A program made the translations under genes and the position numbers. DNA of 64,000 nt from Actinoplanes teichomyceticus ATCC 31121 (GTDB lineage: Bacteria; Actinomycetota; Actinomycetes; Mycobacteriales; Micromonosporaceae): positions 3,869,001 to 3,933,000 of the forward strand of contig NZ_CP023865.1 in NCBI RefSeq assembly GCF_003711105.1, written 5' to 3'. The notes below the pieces were generated by a model. That model saw only the letters and a list, made by a program, of their open reading frames with translations, made no database searches and was not told the DNA's origin. Shown in pieces: positions 52,951 to 63,648 of the stretch (within the stretch, counting starts at the first letter, position 1; each line of letters starts with the position of its first letter).

Positions 52951-53733
52951 TCACTGGCGCGCCGGGGCCGGCAGGGTGAGGATCTCGGCCCCGTCGTCGG
53001 TGATGGCGATGGTGTGCTCGCTGTGCGCGGTCCGGCAGCCGGTGGCGCTGCGCAGCGTCCACCCGTCGGCGTCGGTGACCAGCTCGGCGGTGTCGGCCAT
53101 GATCCACGGCTCCAGTGCCAGCAGCAGGCCGGGGCGCAGGCGGTATCCGCGGCCGGGCCGTCCGGCGTTGGCCACGTGCGGGTCCTGGTGCATCGTCGAC
53201 CCGACCCCGTGGCCGCCGAACTGGGTGTTGATCGAATATCCGGCCGCGCTGAGCACCGAGCCGATGGCGTGCGAGATGTCGCCGACCCGGACGCCCGGTC
53301 CGGCGGCGGCGATCCCGGCCTGCAGCGCGCGTTCGGTGGCGTCGATCAGCGCGAGGCTCTCCGGCTGCGCCGAGTCGCCGACGACGAAGCTGATCGCCGA
53401 GTCGGCGACGACCCCGGCCAGGCAGACGGCGAGGTCGAGGGAGAGCAGATCACCGTCGGCGAGCGCGTAGTCGTACGGCCGCCCGTGCAGCACGGCGTCG
53501 TTGACCGACGTGCAGATGTAGTGGCCGAACGGCCCGCGCCCGAAGGACGGCTCGTAGTCGACGTAGCAGGACTCCGCGCCGGCCTCGAGGATCATGGCCT
53601 TGGCCCACCGGTCGATGTCCAGCAGGTTCGTGCCGACCGTGCTGCGGCTCTTCAGGGTCTGCAGGATGTCGGCGACCAGGGCGCCGGTGTCCCGGGCGCG
53701 GGGCAGGTCGGTGGGGTCCAGGATCTCGATCAT
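52951..53733 (-). CDS. map: type I methionine aminopeptidase
   Basis: 260 residues with AGGAAGG before ATG 53733. The metalloprotease ligands are all present: HYICTSVNDAVLHG (His), LSLDLAV and VVADSAIS (two Asp), GGHGVGSTMHQDP (His), LALEPWI (Glu) and AHSEHTIAIT (Glu). It removes the initiator Met after deformylation. Its divergent HTH neighbour shares a promoter region containing two direct repeats. The stretch between is only 66 bases. Confidence 0.95.
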   Translation of the reverse strand: MIEILDPTDLPRARDTGALVADILQTLKSRSTVGTNLLDIDRWAKAMILEAGAESCYVDYEPSFGRGPFGHYICTSVNDAVLHGRPYDYALADGDLLSLDLAVCLAGVVADSAISFVVGDSAQPESLALIDATERALQAGIAAAGPGVRVGDISHAIGSVLSAAGYSINTQFGGHGVGSTMHQDPHVANAGRPGRGYRLRPGLLLALEPWIMADTAELVTDADGWTLRSATGCRTAHSEHTIAITDDGAEILTLPAPARQ

Positions 53734-53760
53734 GTGGCGCCTTCCTCGCGCGACCCAATA

Positions 53761-53784
53761 ACTATCCCGGCCATACTATCCCGG
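53761..53784. promoter_or_regulatory. direct-repeat operator and leaderless promoter
   Basis: ACTATCCCGG occurs at 53761-53770 and again, identically, at 53775-53784 (14-bp period). TAGAAT (53788-53793) lies six bases before ATG 53800, a -10 element at the distance for a leaderless transcript of the XRE gene. The repeats are in the right place to be bound by that XRE protein and to affect both divergent genes. Confidence 0.6.
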
Positions 53785-53799
53785 TATTAGAATCGGGTC

Positions 53800-54102
53800 A
53801 TGGTCAGGTTGCCGCTCACCCCCGAGGACGTCGAGCGCGGGCAGCGCCTCGGCGCCCTGCTGCGCCGCGCCCGGGGGGACCGCTCGATGCTCGACACCGC
53901 GCTGGACGCCGGCGTCTCGCCGGAGACCCTGCGGAAGATCGAGTCCGGCCGGGTGGCCACCCCGGCCTTCCCGACCATCGCGGCGATCGCCGACGTGCTG
54001 GGCCTGTCCCTCGACGCGGTGTGGGCGGAGATCAACCAGCCGGACCGTGGCGCGGTGCCGGCCGGCTTCGGTCGCGCGGCACGCGCGCGGCTCGCCTCGT
54101 AG
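53800..54102 (+). CDS. XRE-family HTH regulator
   Basis: 100 residues. A five-helix XRE domain spans about residues 10-78: RLGALLRRARGDRSMLDTALDAGVSPETLRKIESGRVATPAFPTIAAIADVLGLSL. The recognition helix is SPETLRKIESG. No sensor domain is present, so it may respond by partner binding or titration. The gene is probably leaderless. It is divergent from map and convergent with rox, with a nine-base gap to the rox stop. Confidence 0.9.
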   Translation: MVRLPLTPEDVERGQRLGALLRRARGDRSMLDTALDAGVSPETLRKIESGRVATPAFPTIAAIADVLGLSLDAVWAEINQPDRGAVPAGFGRAARARLAS

Positions 54103-54111
54103 CGCGGTCGG

Positions 54112-55864
<1,753 letters not shown>

Positions 55865-56087
55865 GGGAAGTTGTTCGGCGGTGCGAAGATCGCTTGGTGT
55901 AGATCCTGGCCGACCTTGCCCGCGGACATGGCGAAGGCCGCACAAAGTCGATATCGCCAACGCCCGGTCCGTTCACCTCAGGCTGATGAACGCCAACCAA
56001 GCTGCCGGTGCTGCGGTGGAAGTTGATTCCGTGCACCAGCGCTGAGGTGTTGTTGCCGACGCCGACGACCCTCGCCTTTTCGATCAC
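55865..56087 (-). pseudogene. inositol-3-phosphate synthase N-terminal fragment, frameshifted
   Basis: From ATG 56087 the minus strand reads ARVVGVGNNTSALVHGINF, then LVGVHQPEVNGPGVGDIDFV, an Ino1-type Rossmann start (VGVGNxxxSLVQG, VPGL..., VGDVEFVAAFD). A single base is missing near 55937. In the next frame the sequence continues AAFAMSAGKVGQDLHQAIF and APPNNFPHL, still Ino1-like. The fragment ends where the IS110 remnant begins, so the rest of the gene has been lost at that junction. The remaining bases to 56277 hold no gene. Confidence 0.6.
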
Positions 56088-56277
56088 TGCACGAGGTTAC
56101 CGGCGTACGCCTGTCAGCGGGTATGCCGCCGCGGGCAAGCAGCCGGGGGCAGGCGCATTGCTTTCGGCACGAGAGTGGCCGACAATCGCGGATCCGTACG
56201 CTGCGGGACGGCCGCCCGGAGCGCCGCGCACGACCGGCGGCATGTGGGTGGGTTTCCCACGAATCACCCACAAAAAC

Positions 56278-57138
56278 TCAACCCAGTTCCAGTGTCGTGA
56301 CGGCGTAGATCCCATGCTGATCAATCTGCGGGGCACCGCCGGTGTACATCCGGGCCGTGTCCCAGCCGGCTTCAAGCCCGACCCGCTCCGCGAGCTCGAC
56401 CGCCGCGGTGTTGTGCGCCGGTACGTCAATCATCACCGGCGGCGCCTCCCCAGGACGACCGACCGTGCTCAGGGCCGCCAGCAGCGACTCGGCGACCTCG
56501 GGTGAGTCAGCGAACACCGGGCCGATCCGGTCCACATTCCCGGCCGGGCGCCGCACCGCGAACCCCACCACGCTCCCGTTCCGCCGGGCTGCCACCGCTT
56601 GCCGCCCCGGCGTCGTGATCCAGAGCGCGAGAAACGCATCCCGCTCCGCCGGGAAGAACCGTCGGTCGAAGGCGGCCAGCTCGGCGAACCCGATGCTGCG
56701 GGCATCCACCGTCTCAACTCCGGCCGCGCGGCGCGCACCAACCAACAGGCCCTGATAGCGGGTCGTCCTCCAGGCTGGGCGAAAGCCCGATTTACGGTAG
56801 TTGGCCTGCTGCGCCACGACCCCGTCGAGGCCGATGTTGCGCCCGGCCAGTCGTTCCATCCCGGCCTGCCAGGTACGCAGTCCGTATCCCTGTCCCCGAT
56901 GGCCCGGCACCGTGATGTACAGCCCGATGAATCCGTGGCCCCTCCCGTAGCGAACCGCCGAGATCGAGCTGATCGGCTGGCCATTCAGCTGCCCGATCAG
57001 GAAGCCGTGGGGATCGGTGGGGAAGAAAACCTCGTCGTCGCCCGCGCCCGGCTGCCATCCCTCGGCAGCCGCCCATTTCGCGATCAATCGCATCTCCTCG
57101 ACGCTGGCCACCGAGATACTGAATCCTGCCATCTCCAC
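56278..57138 (-). CDS. GNAT acetyltransferase with YitH/HolE-type C-terminal domain
   Basis: 286 residues from GTG 57138 (ATG 57132 is also possible). Residues about 5-130 are a GNAT domain with the AcCoA loop VPGHRGQGYGLRTWQAGMERL. Residues about 140-286 form the second domain common to Acetyltransf_18 proteins (AELAAFDRRFFPAERDAFLALWIT, GFAVRRPAGN.RIGPVFADSPEVAESLLAAL). These are tandem-fold acyltransferases of unknown substrate. The GC content is lower than in core genes, and the gene is surrounded by mobile-element remnants. Confidence 0.88.
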   Translation of the reverse strand: MEMAGFSISVASVEEMRLIAKWAAAEGWQPGAGDDEVFFPTDPHGFLIGQLNGQPISSISAVRYGRGHGFIGLYITVPGHRGQGYGLRTWQAGMERLAGRNIGLDGVVAQQANYRKSGFRPAWRTTRYQGLLVGARRAAGVETVDARSIGFAELAAFDRRFFPAERDAFLALWITTPGRQAVAARRNGSVVGFAVRRPAGNVDRIGPVFADSPEVAESLLAALSTVGRPGEAPPVMIDVPAHNTAAVELAERVGLEAGWDTARMYTGGAPQIDQHGIYAVTTLELG

Positions 57139-57272
57139 ATCTTATCGACGGTATGTCGGATTTATCCATGACTGCTTCAGGGCTGCGAGACCTGGGCGCA
57201 GGGATGTTGCACTGGCATCACGGGGATAGCTCTTGACGCACTCTCGTCGGCACGACCGCGTGTTGATGCCGG

Positions 57273-57540
57273 CTACCTTCCGGAGGCCATGAAGGCGGCG
57301 AGGATGTAGTTGGGGTGGCGGTCGAGGTTCTTGCGGGCGCGGTCGTAGCGGATGGTGGTGCGGGGGCCGGCGTCACGTTCGTCGACGGCGCGGTCGATCG
57401 TTCGGGCCACCGCTGGCGGTAGTGGCACGAGGGCGACCGTGCCACCTTTGCCGCGGACCTTGAGTACGCGGTGGCCGTGTTCCTCGCCGAGGTCGGCGAT
57501 GTTGGCGCCGCAAGCTTGCCGCGCGTGACGGCGCCTAGTA
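57273..57540 (-). pseudogene. tyrosine recombinase with internal deletion
   Basis: The minus strand carries ACGANIADLGEEHGHRVLKVRGKGGTVALVPLPPAVARTIDRAVDERDAGP joined directly to RTTIRYDRARKNLDRHPNYILAAFMASGR. In intact members these two parts flank a ~70-residue segment holding the catalytic R, HxxR and H. The second part keeps RYDRAR, which contains the nucleophile Tyr. So an in-frame deletion removed most of the active site. The N-terminal half is also missing. Confidence 0.75.
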
Positions 57541-57768
57541 TCCGGGTGGCGGGCGGCAGTGCCCTGTCGTGAGGTTCTCCCCGAGCGATGACTTCTGCCC
57601 GGCACCTCGTCGTCTCCTACTGCCGCCGCCCATCGCACTCGCGGCGGCAGATGCGGACGTTCTCGTCGGAAGGTCGTGCCCCAATCCCGCCCATGCCCGA
57701 GATCGCCACCGCGGCGCTGGTTCGTGAAGGTCGAGTCCTGCTCGTCCACTGGACTGCATACGAGTACT

Positions 57769-58251
57769 TCATTGCGAGGTTGGCGGATCGCTCTCAGGCC
57801 CGCGCCGGATCGGTCGGGCGCGCAGCTGCTCGACGTACGCCATCACCACAGGGACTGCTACCGGCACCGCGAGCACCCACCACGATTCATAGACGTAGCC
57901 CAGAACGATGGCCACCGGCAGACCGAGCCCCAATGTCAAGCATCCGGCCAACACGGTCGGCGGCATTGGTGGCGCGCTATCGCTGTCTGCTGGGTTGACC
58001 GCCTGGACGACCGGTGGCGGAAGTTGTGGGTGCGGGGCAGGCAGATCCGCGAAGATCCGTAGCAGCTCGGACTGGGTACGGGCCCGATCGCAGGCCTCCG
58101 CGCGACGTTCGTACTCGCTGGTGTTCAGTCGTCGGGCCGTCATGTGCGTTTCCAGCGCTTCCAGCGCCCTCTGCCGCTCGGGTGTACCGATGAGCAGCTC
58201 GAAAGCGCCGTCCGAGTCGCTGTTCCGGCCGTCCCTGTCGTCGCTGCTCAT
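57769..58251 (-). CDS. DUF1707 protein with one or two membrane helices
   Basis: 160 residues from ATG 58251. The N-terminal half fits DUF1707: ERQRALEALETHMTARRLNTSEYERRAEACDRARTQSELLRIFADLP, a short helical module common in actinomycete membrane-associated proteins. The C-terminal half has two hydrophobic helices (about residues 103-145), then a short basic tail. The function of DUF1707 is unknown. The gene stands alone. Confidence 0.8.
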   Translation of the reverse strand: MSSDDRDGRNSDSDGAFELLIGTPERQRALEALETHMTARRLNTSEYERRAEACDRARTQSELLRIFADLPAPHPQLPPPVVQAVNPADSDSAPPMPPTVLAGCLTLGLGLPVAIVLGYVYESWWVLAVPVAVPVVMAYVEQLRARPIRRGPESDPPTSQ

Positions 58252-58460
58252 AGCTGGCAGCGTAGTGACCGCTTCTCGCGACGCCGAAGCGACTGATCCT
58301 CGAGACCAGGCGCTTGTCGGAGCTCCCACGCGTGCGGGAGCGAATGCGGATGCGCACGGATCGACAAAGCGCGGCATCCGCTCATCGGCACGAGCGGGCG
58401 TCAGCCGGCCCTCGCCAGCCGTAACGCCGTGTAGTGAGCAGATCGTGGCACGAGAGTGCG

Positions 58461-58958
58461 TCAGGCGACGTCTTCGAAGGCATATTCTCCCGGACGCCAG
58501 CACATCCAGCTCCCGTCCTTGAAGCCGGTTAACAGAGCGATCTCAGGTCCGGTCAAATGGTCGATGTCGGGGTGCAATCGGACCGCACCTCCCTCGAACT
58601 CGATCCGGATGCCTTGGCCAGTTCTTTCTGTTGTCGCGACAACATGGCCTGAGATGAGTTCCCGTAACGCGTCGGCCCAGCCGACCTGCCCAGGAGCTAT
58701 CGAACCCGTCGGCAGTTCCACGACGGGTAGCACATCGCAATTGAGAACAGGCATGTCCGCTGTTGGCCCATCGAAACGCAGTTGGACGTAGTCCATGACG
58801 AACTCGATTGAGTAGAGGCGGAAGCCGACGAGACGACTCAACAGCTCATTGGGCACATATGAAGTTCGTTCTGGCGACACACGGCCATAGTGCCAGAAGA
58901 AACTACCAACGAACGACCTCGATTCGGCAGATCCGGACGCCGCCGGGTCGATCAACAT
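58461..58958 (-). CDS. hypothetical protein
   Basis: 165 residues from ATG 58958; internal GTG starts (for example before VSPERTSY or VPNELLSRL) are possible. The sequence after residue 35 is ordered: LLSRLVGFRLYSIEFVMDYVQLRFDG, ALRELISGHVVATTE, IRIEFEGGAVRLHPD and TGFKDGSWMCWRPGEYAFED. Such small proteins with a FDG...L...W pattern are often found as orphan or immunity-like genes, but this is not established. GC content is lower than in core genes. Confidence 0.6.
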   Translation of the reverse strand: MLIDPAASGSAESRSFVGSFFWHYGRVSPERTSYVPNELLSRLVGFRLYSIEFVMDYVQLRFDGPTADMPVLNCDVLPVVELPTGSIAPGQVGWADALRELISGHVVATTERTGQGIRIEFEGGAVRLHPDIDHLTGPEIALLTGFKDGSWMCWRPGEYAFEDVA

Positions 58959-59093
58959 GACCGACTGTAGTCGACCGTTGCTGCGCCGGCTCGGCCGTCA
59001 GCTCGCGGCTCCACCGCAGATGTCGATAGCTGCTGTGCACTCGGAGCCGTACGCCGACACGGGGTGTCGAACCGGCGGCGGTTCAGCGGGCGA

Positions 59094-59129
59094 CGCTCGG
59101 CCGGCCGGAAGCGTGCGGCCGGCCGAGCG
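59094..59129. terminator. 14-bp perfect hairpin downstream of the zinc-ribbon gene
   Basis: CGCTCGGCCGGCCG (59094-59107) pairs with CGGCCGGCCGAGCG (59116-59129) across an 8-base loop. It lies 63 bases downstream of the stop at 59192 (minus strand). Confidence 0.6.
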
Positions 59130-59191
59130 GGTCAGCGGTCAGGCCGTGAACGCCAGGCGACCTCCGCGCGCCTCGGCGGCCGGCGCGCCGG

Positions 59192-59701
59192 TCAGCAGTA
59201 GCCGGACGGGCACTCGCCGCTGGCCAGCAGCTCGTACTGCTTGCAGCGCGGGCAGATGGGCCGGTCCGGGCGGGCCGCGGGCCGGGTGCTCCTCGTGGTC
59301 GCCTTGGGCGCCGCCGCGGCGCGCGGGGCCCGCGGGGCCTTGGCCGGTCCGCCCGACTTGCGCAGCTCGACGGCCTGCACGGCGGCCGCCAGCACCGCGT
59401 CGTAGCTGGCGTCGATCAGGTGCCCCTCGACCGACACGAACGGCACCGGGTCGTCCGGATCCTTCACCGTCGCGCCGACGATCGAGGCCGCCACCTCGTC
59501 GGCCTGGTTACGCGCCACGGCGATGTCGACGCCACCGGGATGGATGTGCACCGCGACGGTGCGCCCGCCCTGCGGCCGCACCTGCAGGCTGCGCCCGGCC
59601 GGCTTCACGTCGACGGAGGCACGACCCCGGAGCTCCAACAGCAGCCTCGCCACCGACGGCGCCGCGCCGACCCCGTCGGACTCCGTACCGTGCACGTCCA
59701 T
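59192..59701 (-). CDS. hypothetical protein with C-terminal zinc ribbon
   Basis: 169 residues from ATG 59701. Residues about 10-110 form a mixed alpha/beta domain (ARLLLELRGRASVDVKPAGRSLQVRPQGGRTVAVHIHPGGVDIAV). A basic Ala/Lys/Arg linker follows. The last 25 residues hold CPRCKQYELLASGECPSGYC, a four-Cys knuckle (CxxC...CxxxxC) likely to bind zinc. The protein may bind nucleic acid, but no further assignment is possible. Confidence 0.7.
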   Translation of the reverse strand: MDVHGTESDGVGAAPSVARLLLELRGRASVDVKPAGRSLQVRPQGGRTVAVHIHPGGVDIAVARNQADEVAASIVGATVKDPDDPVPFVSVEGHLIDASYDAVLAAAVQAVELRKSGGPAKAPRAPRAAAAPKATTRSTRPAARPDRPICPRCKQYELLASGECPSGYC

Positions 59702-59998
59702 TCGACCCTCCGTTCCCCTGACGGCCCGGCGCCCCGGCGCCGGGGCGCCGGCCGCGCGATTCAGCCGTCGATGGGAGCCTACTCGGCCTCTATATCGCGG
59801 GGGCGGGGGCTGGCCTGTCTCGGCCGTCGGCCTCGGTGCCAGTCGTTCCCGGCGCGCTGTCCAGGGCCTTTCCCGGTCCGTGCGCCGGGCGGCCCGGCCG
59901 GGCACTGCTCAACGAGAGCAAGCACCTCCGGCGTACGCCGTCCGGCTGCCGGGGGCGGGCACGGCCGCGTTCGGGTGTCGCCGCCGGCACTCACGAGG

Positions 59999-62269
59999 TC
60001 ATGCCGGAGAGCGAGCCGGTCCCCGGATGAAGGGCTCCGGCACATCGACGGGACGGGTGGCGAGCGCCTCGTCGATGCGGGTCCACATGGCCTCGTCGGA
60101 CCAGTAGCCGGTGTGGCGGCGCATCGGTGGCATCGGCTCCCCCGCGATGTACCAGGAGGTCGCCGGATCCGGCAGCACGACGTCAGCCCCCGGGCAGCCG
60201 ACCGGCCCGCCGATGTAGTCGGTCCGGTAGGAGAAGTTGAGCCACGGGTTGCGTACCCGGTCACACAGGGTCCGGTTGATGTAGGCGGGGAACCCCCAGC
60301 CGTAGAGGGTGGTCAGCGGGGAGCCGAAGGTGACCAGCACGGTGTCCGGGTCGGGCTGCTGGGCCAGCGTCGCCGCCGCCAGCACGCTGCCCTGGCTGTG
60401 CCCGACGAGCACCACCCGTGCGCCGGTGTCGCGCAGGAACCGGATGCGGCGCTGCAGGTCGGGGACGGCTCGCTCGGCATAGCAGGGCGGGGCGAACGGG
60501 TGATAGGCCCGCGGCCAGAACGTGCCGACGTCCCACAGCACACCCAGCCACCGGCGGGCGCCGGGACGCCGCCAGCCCCACCGCAGCAGGAGCACCCCGG
60601 CGCACGGGATCACCACGGCGAACGAGACGGCGAGATCGTCGGCGAACGTCGCGACACCCCGGCCCCGGCTCAGCAAGCCCAGCCGGTAGAGGGCGGGCAG
60701 CAGCAGGACGACCACCACGATGCCGGCCGCCAGGTAGCGGGCATCGGCGGGGAAGGTGGCCAGCTTCCGGGCCTGGGCGATGGAGCGGACCCAGCGCAGC
60801 GCCCGTCGTCGGAAGTGCGCGGACATGCCCGGTTGTGGGAGGGCGCTGCGGCGCCACACGTCCCAGGGAGGCTGTGGCGGTGGGTCGGCGCCGGCCCGCC
60901 CGGCGTACTCGGCCACGATCGGCGCCGTGTTCCCGCCGCGACCGGCGGCCACCCATCGCATCGACTCGACCAGCAGGAACACGATCGTCACCGCGGCGGG
61001 GGCCAGGGTGAGCCACGGGGTCACCGCCAGCAGGAAAGGAAACATGGCCAGTTCGCCGGCGCGCACGGAGCCCTCGATCTCCCACCGCACCGAGCCGAGC
61101 GCCTTGCCGACGGCGATCACGCAGCCCAGCCCGACGACGTTGATGCTCACGATGCTCAGGACCGCGACCATGAACGGTGCCGCCAGCCACTTCCGGTCCA
61201 CCGGGGCACCGGTGTCCACGCCGCGCCGCAGGCCGAGCAACCGCAGCAGCGCGATCAGCGGCACCAGCAGCACCCACGCGACGGCCAGCACGAGGATCAG
61301 GGCGAAGGTGGCCTTCACGGCGAGCAACATGCCGTCCAGGTGACCCGTCACCGGGTCGATCCGCGCCCCGGTCCACACGCGGAACGCGACCCAGCCGGCC
61401 GTCAGGCCCGCCGCTACGGTCAAGGGGAGGAGCAGCCAGTCACCGGCCGCCTCCACGGCGGTCAGCCCGATCGCGATGGCCAGCACCGCGGCGGGCGGCC
61501 CGGCCGTGACCGGGTCGAACCGTCCGCCCGCGCCGACGTGGGCCAGCAGCAGACCGAGCCACGCCACGCCGGCGCCCAGGTGCAGCCGGGCGAGCCGCCG
61601 GACCGTGGCCTGACTGTCGTAGAACCGCGGATGGGTGACTCCGTCCGGCAGCGCGGCCGCGCTGCGCCGCATCGGTGTCCGGGCCGGCGCACCGACCGGC
61701 GTGACGTCCTCGTAGCGGCTGCGCGTCCGCCGGGTCAGCAGGGCGATCACCAGCAGGTCGGCCAGCACCAGGCCGGCGCCGACGACGACCCGGCGGCCGT
61801 CACCCAGACCGTCGAGCGGCGCATGGAGCATCCGCTTGATCCACGGTGACCCGTCGGGCAGGTCACGGCCGCAGAACTGGTACGCCCAGACGTCCATGGC
61901 GACCATCGCGGCGGTCAGGAGCAGGTTGAGGGTGACCGCCAGCGCGGCCAGCCGGCCGCATGCCCGGTGCACCGCGAACATCCACCGGTCCCGGCGGATC
62001 CGGGCCGAGCAGGTCCAGCCCGCGACGTTGGCCAGCATGAACGGGAAGAGCAGCAGCCACAGGACGCGGGAGCTGCTGCGTGAGGTCATGCCGCCCCAGC
62101 AGTACGCTTCCACGCTGCGGCCCCGGCGTGGGGCGTCGGCGGCGTAGAAGCCCGCGATCCGGTCGCCCCACACCTGCCGGTGATCCGTGGTGCCCAGCAG
62201 CGCGCTCGGAGACGTGCCACCCACGCCGTGTACACGCAGTTCGACCGTCGGGCGACGGATCTCAGCCAC
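59999..62269 (-). CDS. large membrane protein with C-terminal lipase-like alpha/beta hydrolase
   Basis: 756 residues from GTG 62269; a GTG nine bases earlier is possible and no ribosome site is seen. It opens with TVELRVHGVGGTSPSALLG, a hydrolase-like N-terminal strand with HGxGG. About ten membrane helices lie between residues 70 and 610. The C-terminal part carries VVLVGHSQGSVLAAATL, the nucleophile elbow GHSQG, and later Asp and His candidates. Proteins of this form are widespread in actinomycetes and presumed to be membrane lipases or esterases. It stands alone. Confidence 0.8.
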   Translation of the reverse strand: MAEIRRPTVELRVHGVGGTSPSALLGTTDHRQVWGDRIAGFYAADAPRRGRSVEAYCWGGMTSRSSSRVLWLLLFPFMLANVAGWTCSARIRRDRWMFAVHRACGRLAALAVTLNLLLTAAMVAMDVWAYQFCGRDLPDGSPWIKRMLHAPLDGLGDGRRVVVGAGLVLADLLVIALLTRRTRSRYEDVTPVGAPARTPMRRSAAALPDGVTHPRFYDSQATVRRLARLHLGAGVAWLGLLLAHVGAGGRFDPVTAGPPAAVLAIAIGLTAVEAAGDWLLLPLTVAAGLTAGWVAFRVWTGARIDPVTGHLDGMLLAVKATFALILVLAVAWVLLVPLIALLRLLGLRRGVDTGAPVDRKWLAAPFMVAVLSIVSINVVGLGCVIAVGKALGSVRWEIEGSVRAGELAMFPFLLAVTPWLTLAPAAVTIVFLLVESMRWVAAGRGGNTAPIVAEYAGRAGADPPPQPPWDVWRRSALPQPGMSAHFRRRALRWVRSIAQARKLATFPADARYLAAGIVVVVLLLPALYRLGLLSRGRGVATFADDLAVSFAVVIPCAGVLLLRWGWRRPGARRWLGVLWDVGTFWPRAYHPFAPPCYAERAVPDLQRRIRFLRDTGARVVLVGHSQGSVLAAATLAQQPDPDTVLVTFGSPLTTLYGWGFPAYINRTLCDRVRNPWLNFSYRTDYIGGPVGCPGADVVLPDPATSWYIAGEPMPPMRRHTGYWSDEAMWTRIDEALATRPVDVPEPFIRGPARSPA

Positions 62270-62344
62270 AAATAACACTTTATGCGGACATGCTGCCGCA
62301 CAGGCAGCCGCGCCCGCGTTTTCGCGATCATGGGGAGTTCTGGG

Positions 62345-62419
62345 ACGGTGTGCCGGACGGATCCGCGAGTGCTGGGCGTCGATGACTTCGCGCTGCGGCG
62401 CGGGCATGTCTACGCCACC
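62345..62419 (+). pseudogene. ISL3-family transposase fragment
   Basis: GTVCRTDPRVLGVDDFALRRGHVYAT matches the start of the ISL3 catalytic domain, where the first catalytic Asp is in (L)GVDDFA. Twenty-five codons remain, and the sequence then jumps within one codon to a different gene fragment. Confidence 0.6.
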
Positions 62420-62421
62420 AG

Positions 62422-63020
62422 GACGTTGCCGGATTCCGCCGCTTCCTGCGCGAGCACGCCACCAGCGGCCCCGACGAGGAGCTGCTCGCGGCGAAGGTGA
62501 TGGGCCGGTGGCGCAGCGGCGCCGCCCTCGCGCTGGCCCCCGAGCGTGATGACCCGGCACTGGGCGCCGACCGCGGCCGCAACAACGCGTTCGGATTCGG
62601 CGACGACCCGAACGGGTTCACCACCCCGGGCGGCTGCCACATCCGCCGTGCCAACCCCCGGGGCTCCGCCGTGGCCGGTGAGCCCCGGCTGCACCGCATG
62701 ATCCGCCGTGGCACCGCGTACGGGCCGCTGCTGGCCGATGGTGTGCTCGACGACGCGCCGACCGCGGGTTGATGTTCGCGTTCGTCGGCGCCCACCTGGG
62801 CCGGCAGTTGGAGTGCGCGCAGACGCAGTGGCGCAACGACGGCGTGTTCTTCGGCGCCCGGGCCCACCCGCGATCCGATCGCCGCCACCGGCGAAGGCCC
62901 CCACGACTACACCATTCCCCGCCGGCGGGTCCGCCGGAAGCTGTCGAGCGTGCGCGGTTCGTCACCACCCGCGGCGGCGAGTACGCGTTCCTGCCCAGCC
63001 TCAGCGCCCCGCGCTGGCCG
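62422..63020 (+). pseudogene. Dyp-type peroxidase fragment, two frameshifts
   Basis: From 62422: GFRRFLREHATSGPDEELLAAKVMGRW, then NAFGFGDDPNGFTTPGGCHIRRANPR, a Dyp-type/related heme peroxidase middle region containing the distal GxxDP-like and CHIRRANPR segment with the proximal His. A stop interrupts at 62772. The following frame resumes with LMFAFVGAHLGRQLE, and a second shift near 62870 gives DPIAATGEGPHDYTIPRRRVRRKL and RFVTTRGGEYAFLPSLSA. The N-terminal part is replaced by the ISL3 piece, so the gene is dead. Confidence 0.65.
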
Positions 63021-63029
63021 TCACTATGC

Positions 63030-63097
63030 GTGACGAGTCCACCGAAACGGAGCCAGAGCCCATCCTGGCTCTGGCTCCCTTGTGGTGGACTCGTGAC
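63030..63097. terminator. two-stem hairpin after the peroxidase remnant
   Basis: The inner stem GGAGCCAGAGCC / GGCTCTGGCTCC (63049-63060 and 63067-63078) is perfect over loop CATCCT. The outer stem GTGACGAGTCCACC / GGTGGACTCGTGAC (63030-63043 and 63084-63097) matches 13 of 14 with symmetric 5-base internal loops. Such an extended structure would end transcription from either side, though no T-run is present. It could also be the end of a lost mobile element. Confidence 0.5.
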
Positions 63098-63514
63098 GTG
63101 GCGTGTCGATCCAACTGGCGCGCGGTGGTCAGGTGAGAAGCCGATGCGCCCAGTAGACCTGGCTGTCGGGGCCTGCGCTGATCAGTACGATCATCAGATC
63201 GCTGACTGCGGCGGGGCGGTGGCAACCGCAGCGCGGGGTGGGGTTTCCGGGCGTGCTTGATGCAGCACGGTTCGGAATGTGACCGGTGACGCGTCCAGCG
63301 ACGACGTGATGAACGTGCCGGCACCCCCATACGATCGGTCGGGCTGGCGGGTGTCGGAGCCGTGTCCGCCGCAGACAGATGGCGCGCGGTCGACGGAGGA
63401 CGCCGGTCCGGCCGGGCGGTGCCACCGATGATGCGGACCGGGGCGCCGCAGGTTTCTGGTGTCGTGGGTTGCGGCGCGGCGCTCGGCGGACCGGGTGCAG
63501 TCCCGAACAATCCA
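63098..63514. other. stretch without a supported gene
   Basis: No frame on either strand is convincing. The minus strand near 63140-63260 gives SDLMIVLISAGPDSQVYWAHRLL, possibly a trace of an older gene. Confidence 0.3.
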
Positions 63515-63560
63515 AGGTCATCAACCTTACCAACCTTCGAAGGTACTGCCCCCCAGGGGG
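63515..63560. promoter_or_regulatory. dyad cluster upstream of the BP74-like gene
   Basis: Half-sites AAGGT and ACCTT occur four times (63515, 63524, 63534, 63540), the last two forming the perfect 12-bp palindrome ACCTTCGAAGGT (63533-63544). Immediately after it, CCCCCCAGGGGG (63549-63560), flanked by TAC and TAT, resembles the G/C-tract dyads bound by copper-sensing CsoR repressors. The region ends about 90 bases before the start at 63649. Confidence 0.4.
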
Positions 63561-63648
63561 TATCGCATCCACAATCGACGGTGCCTGGTTGGGTGGAACG
63601 CGGGTCACAAGCCCGTTTCATGTCTCGACCACACGAAGGATGAGGACC

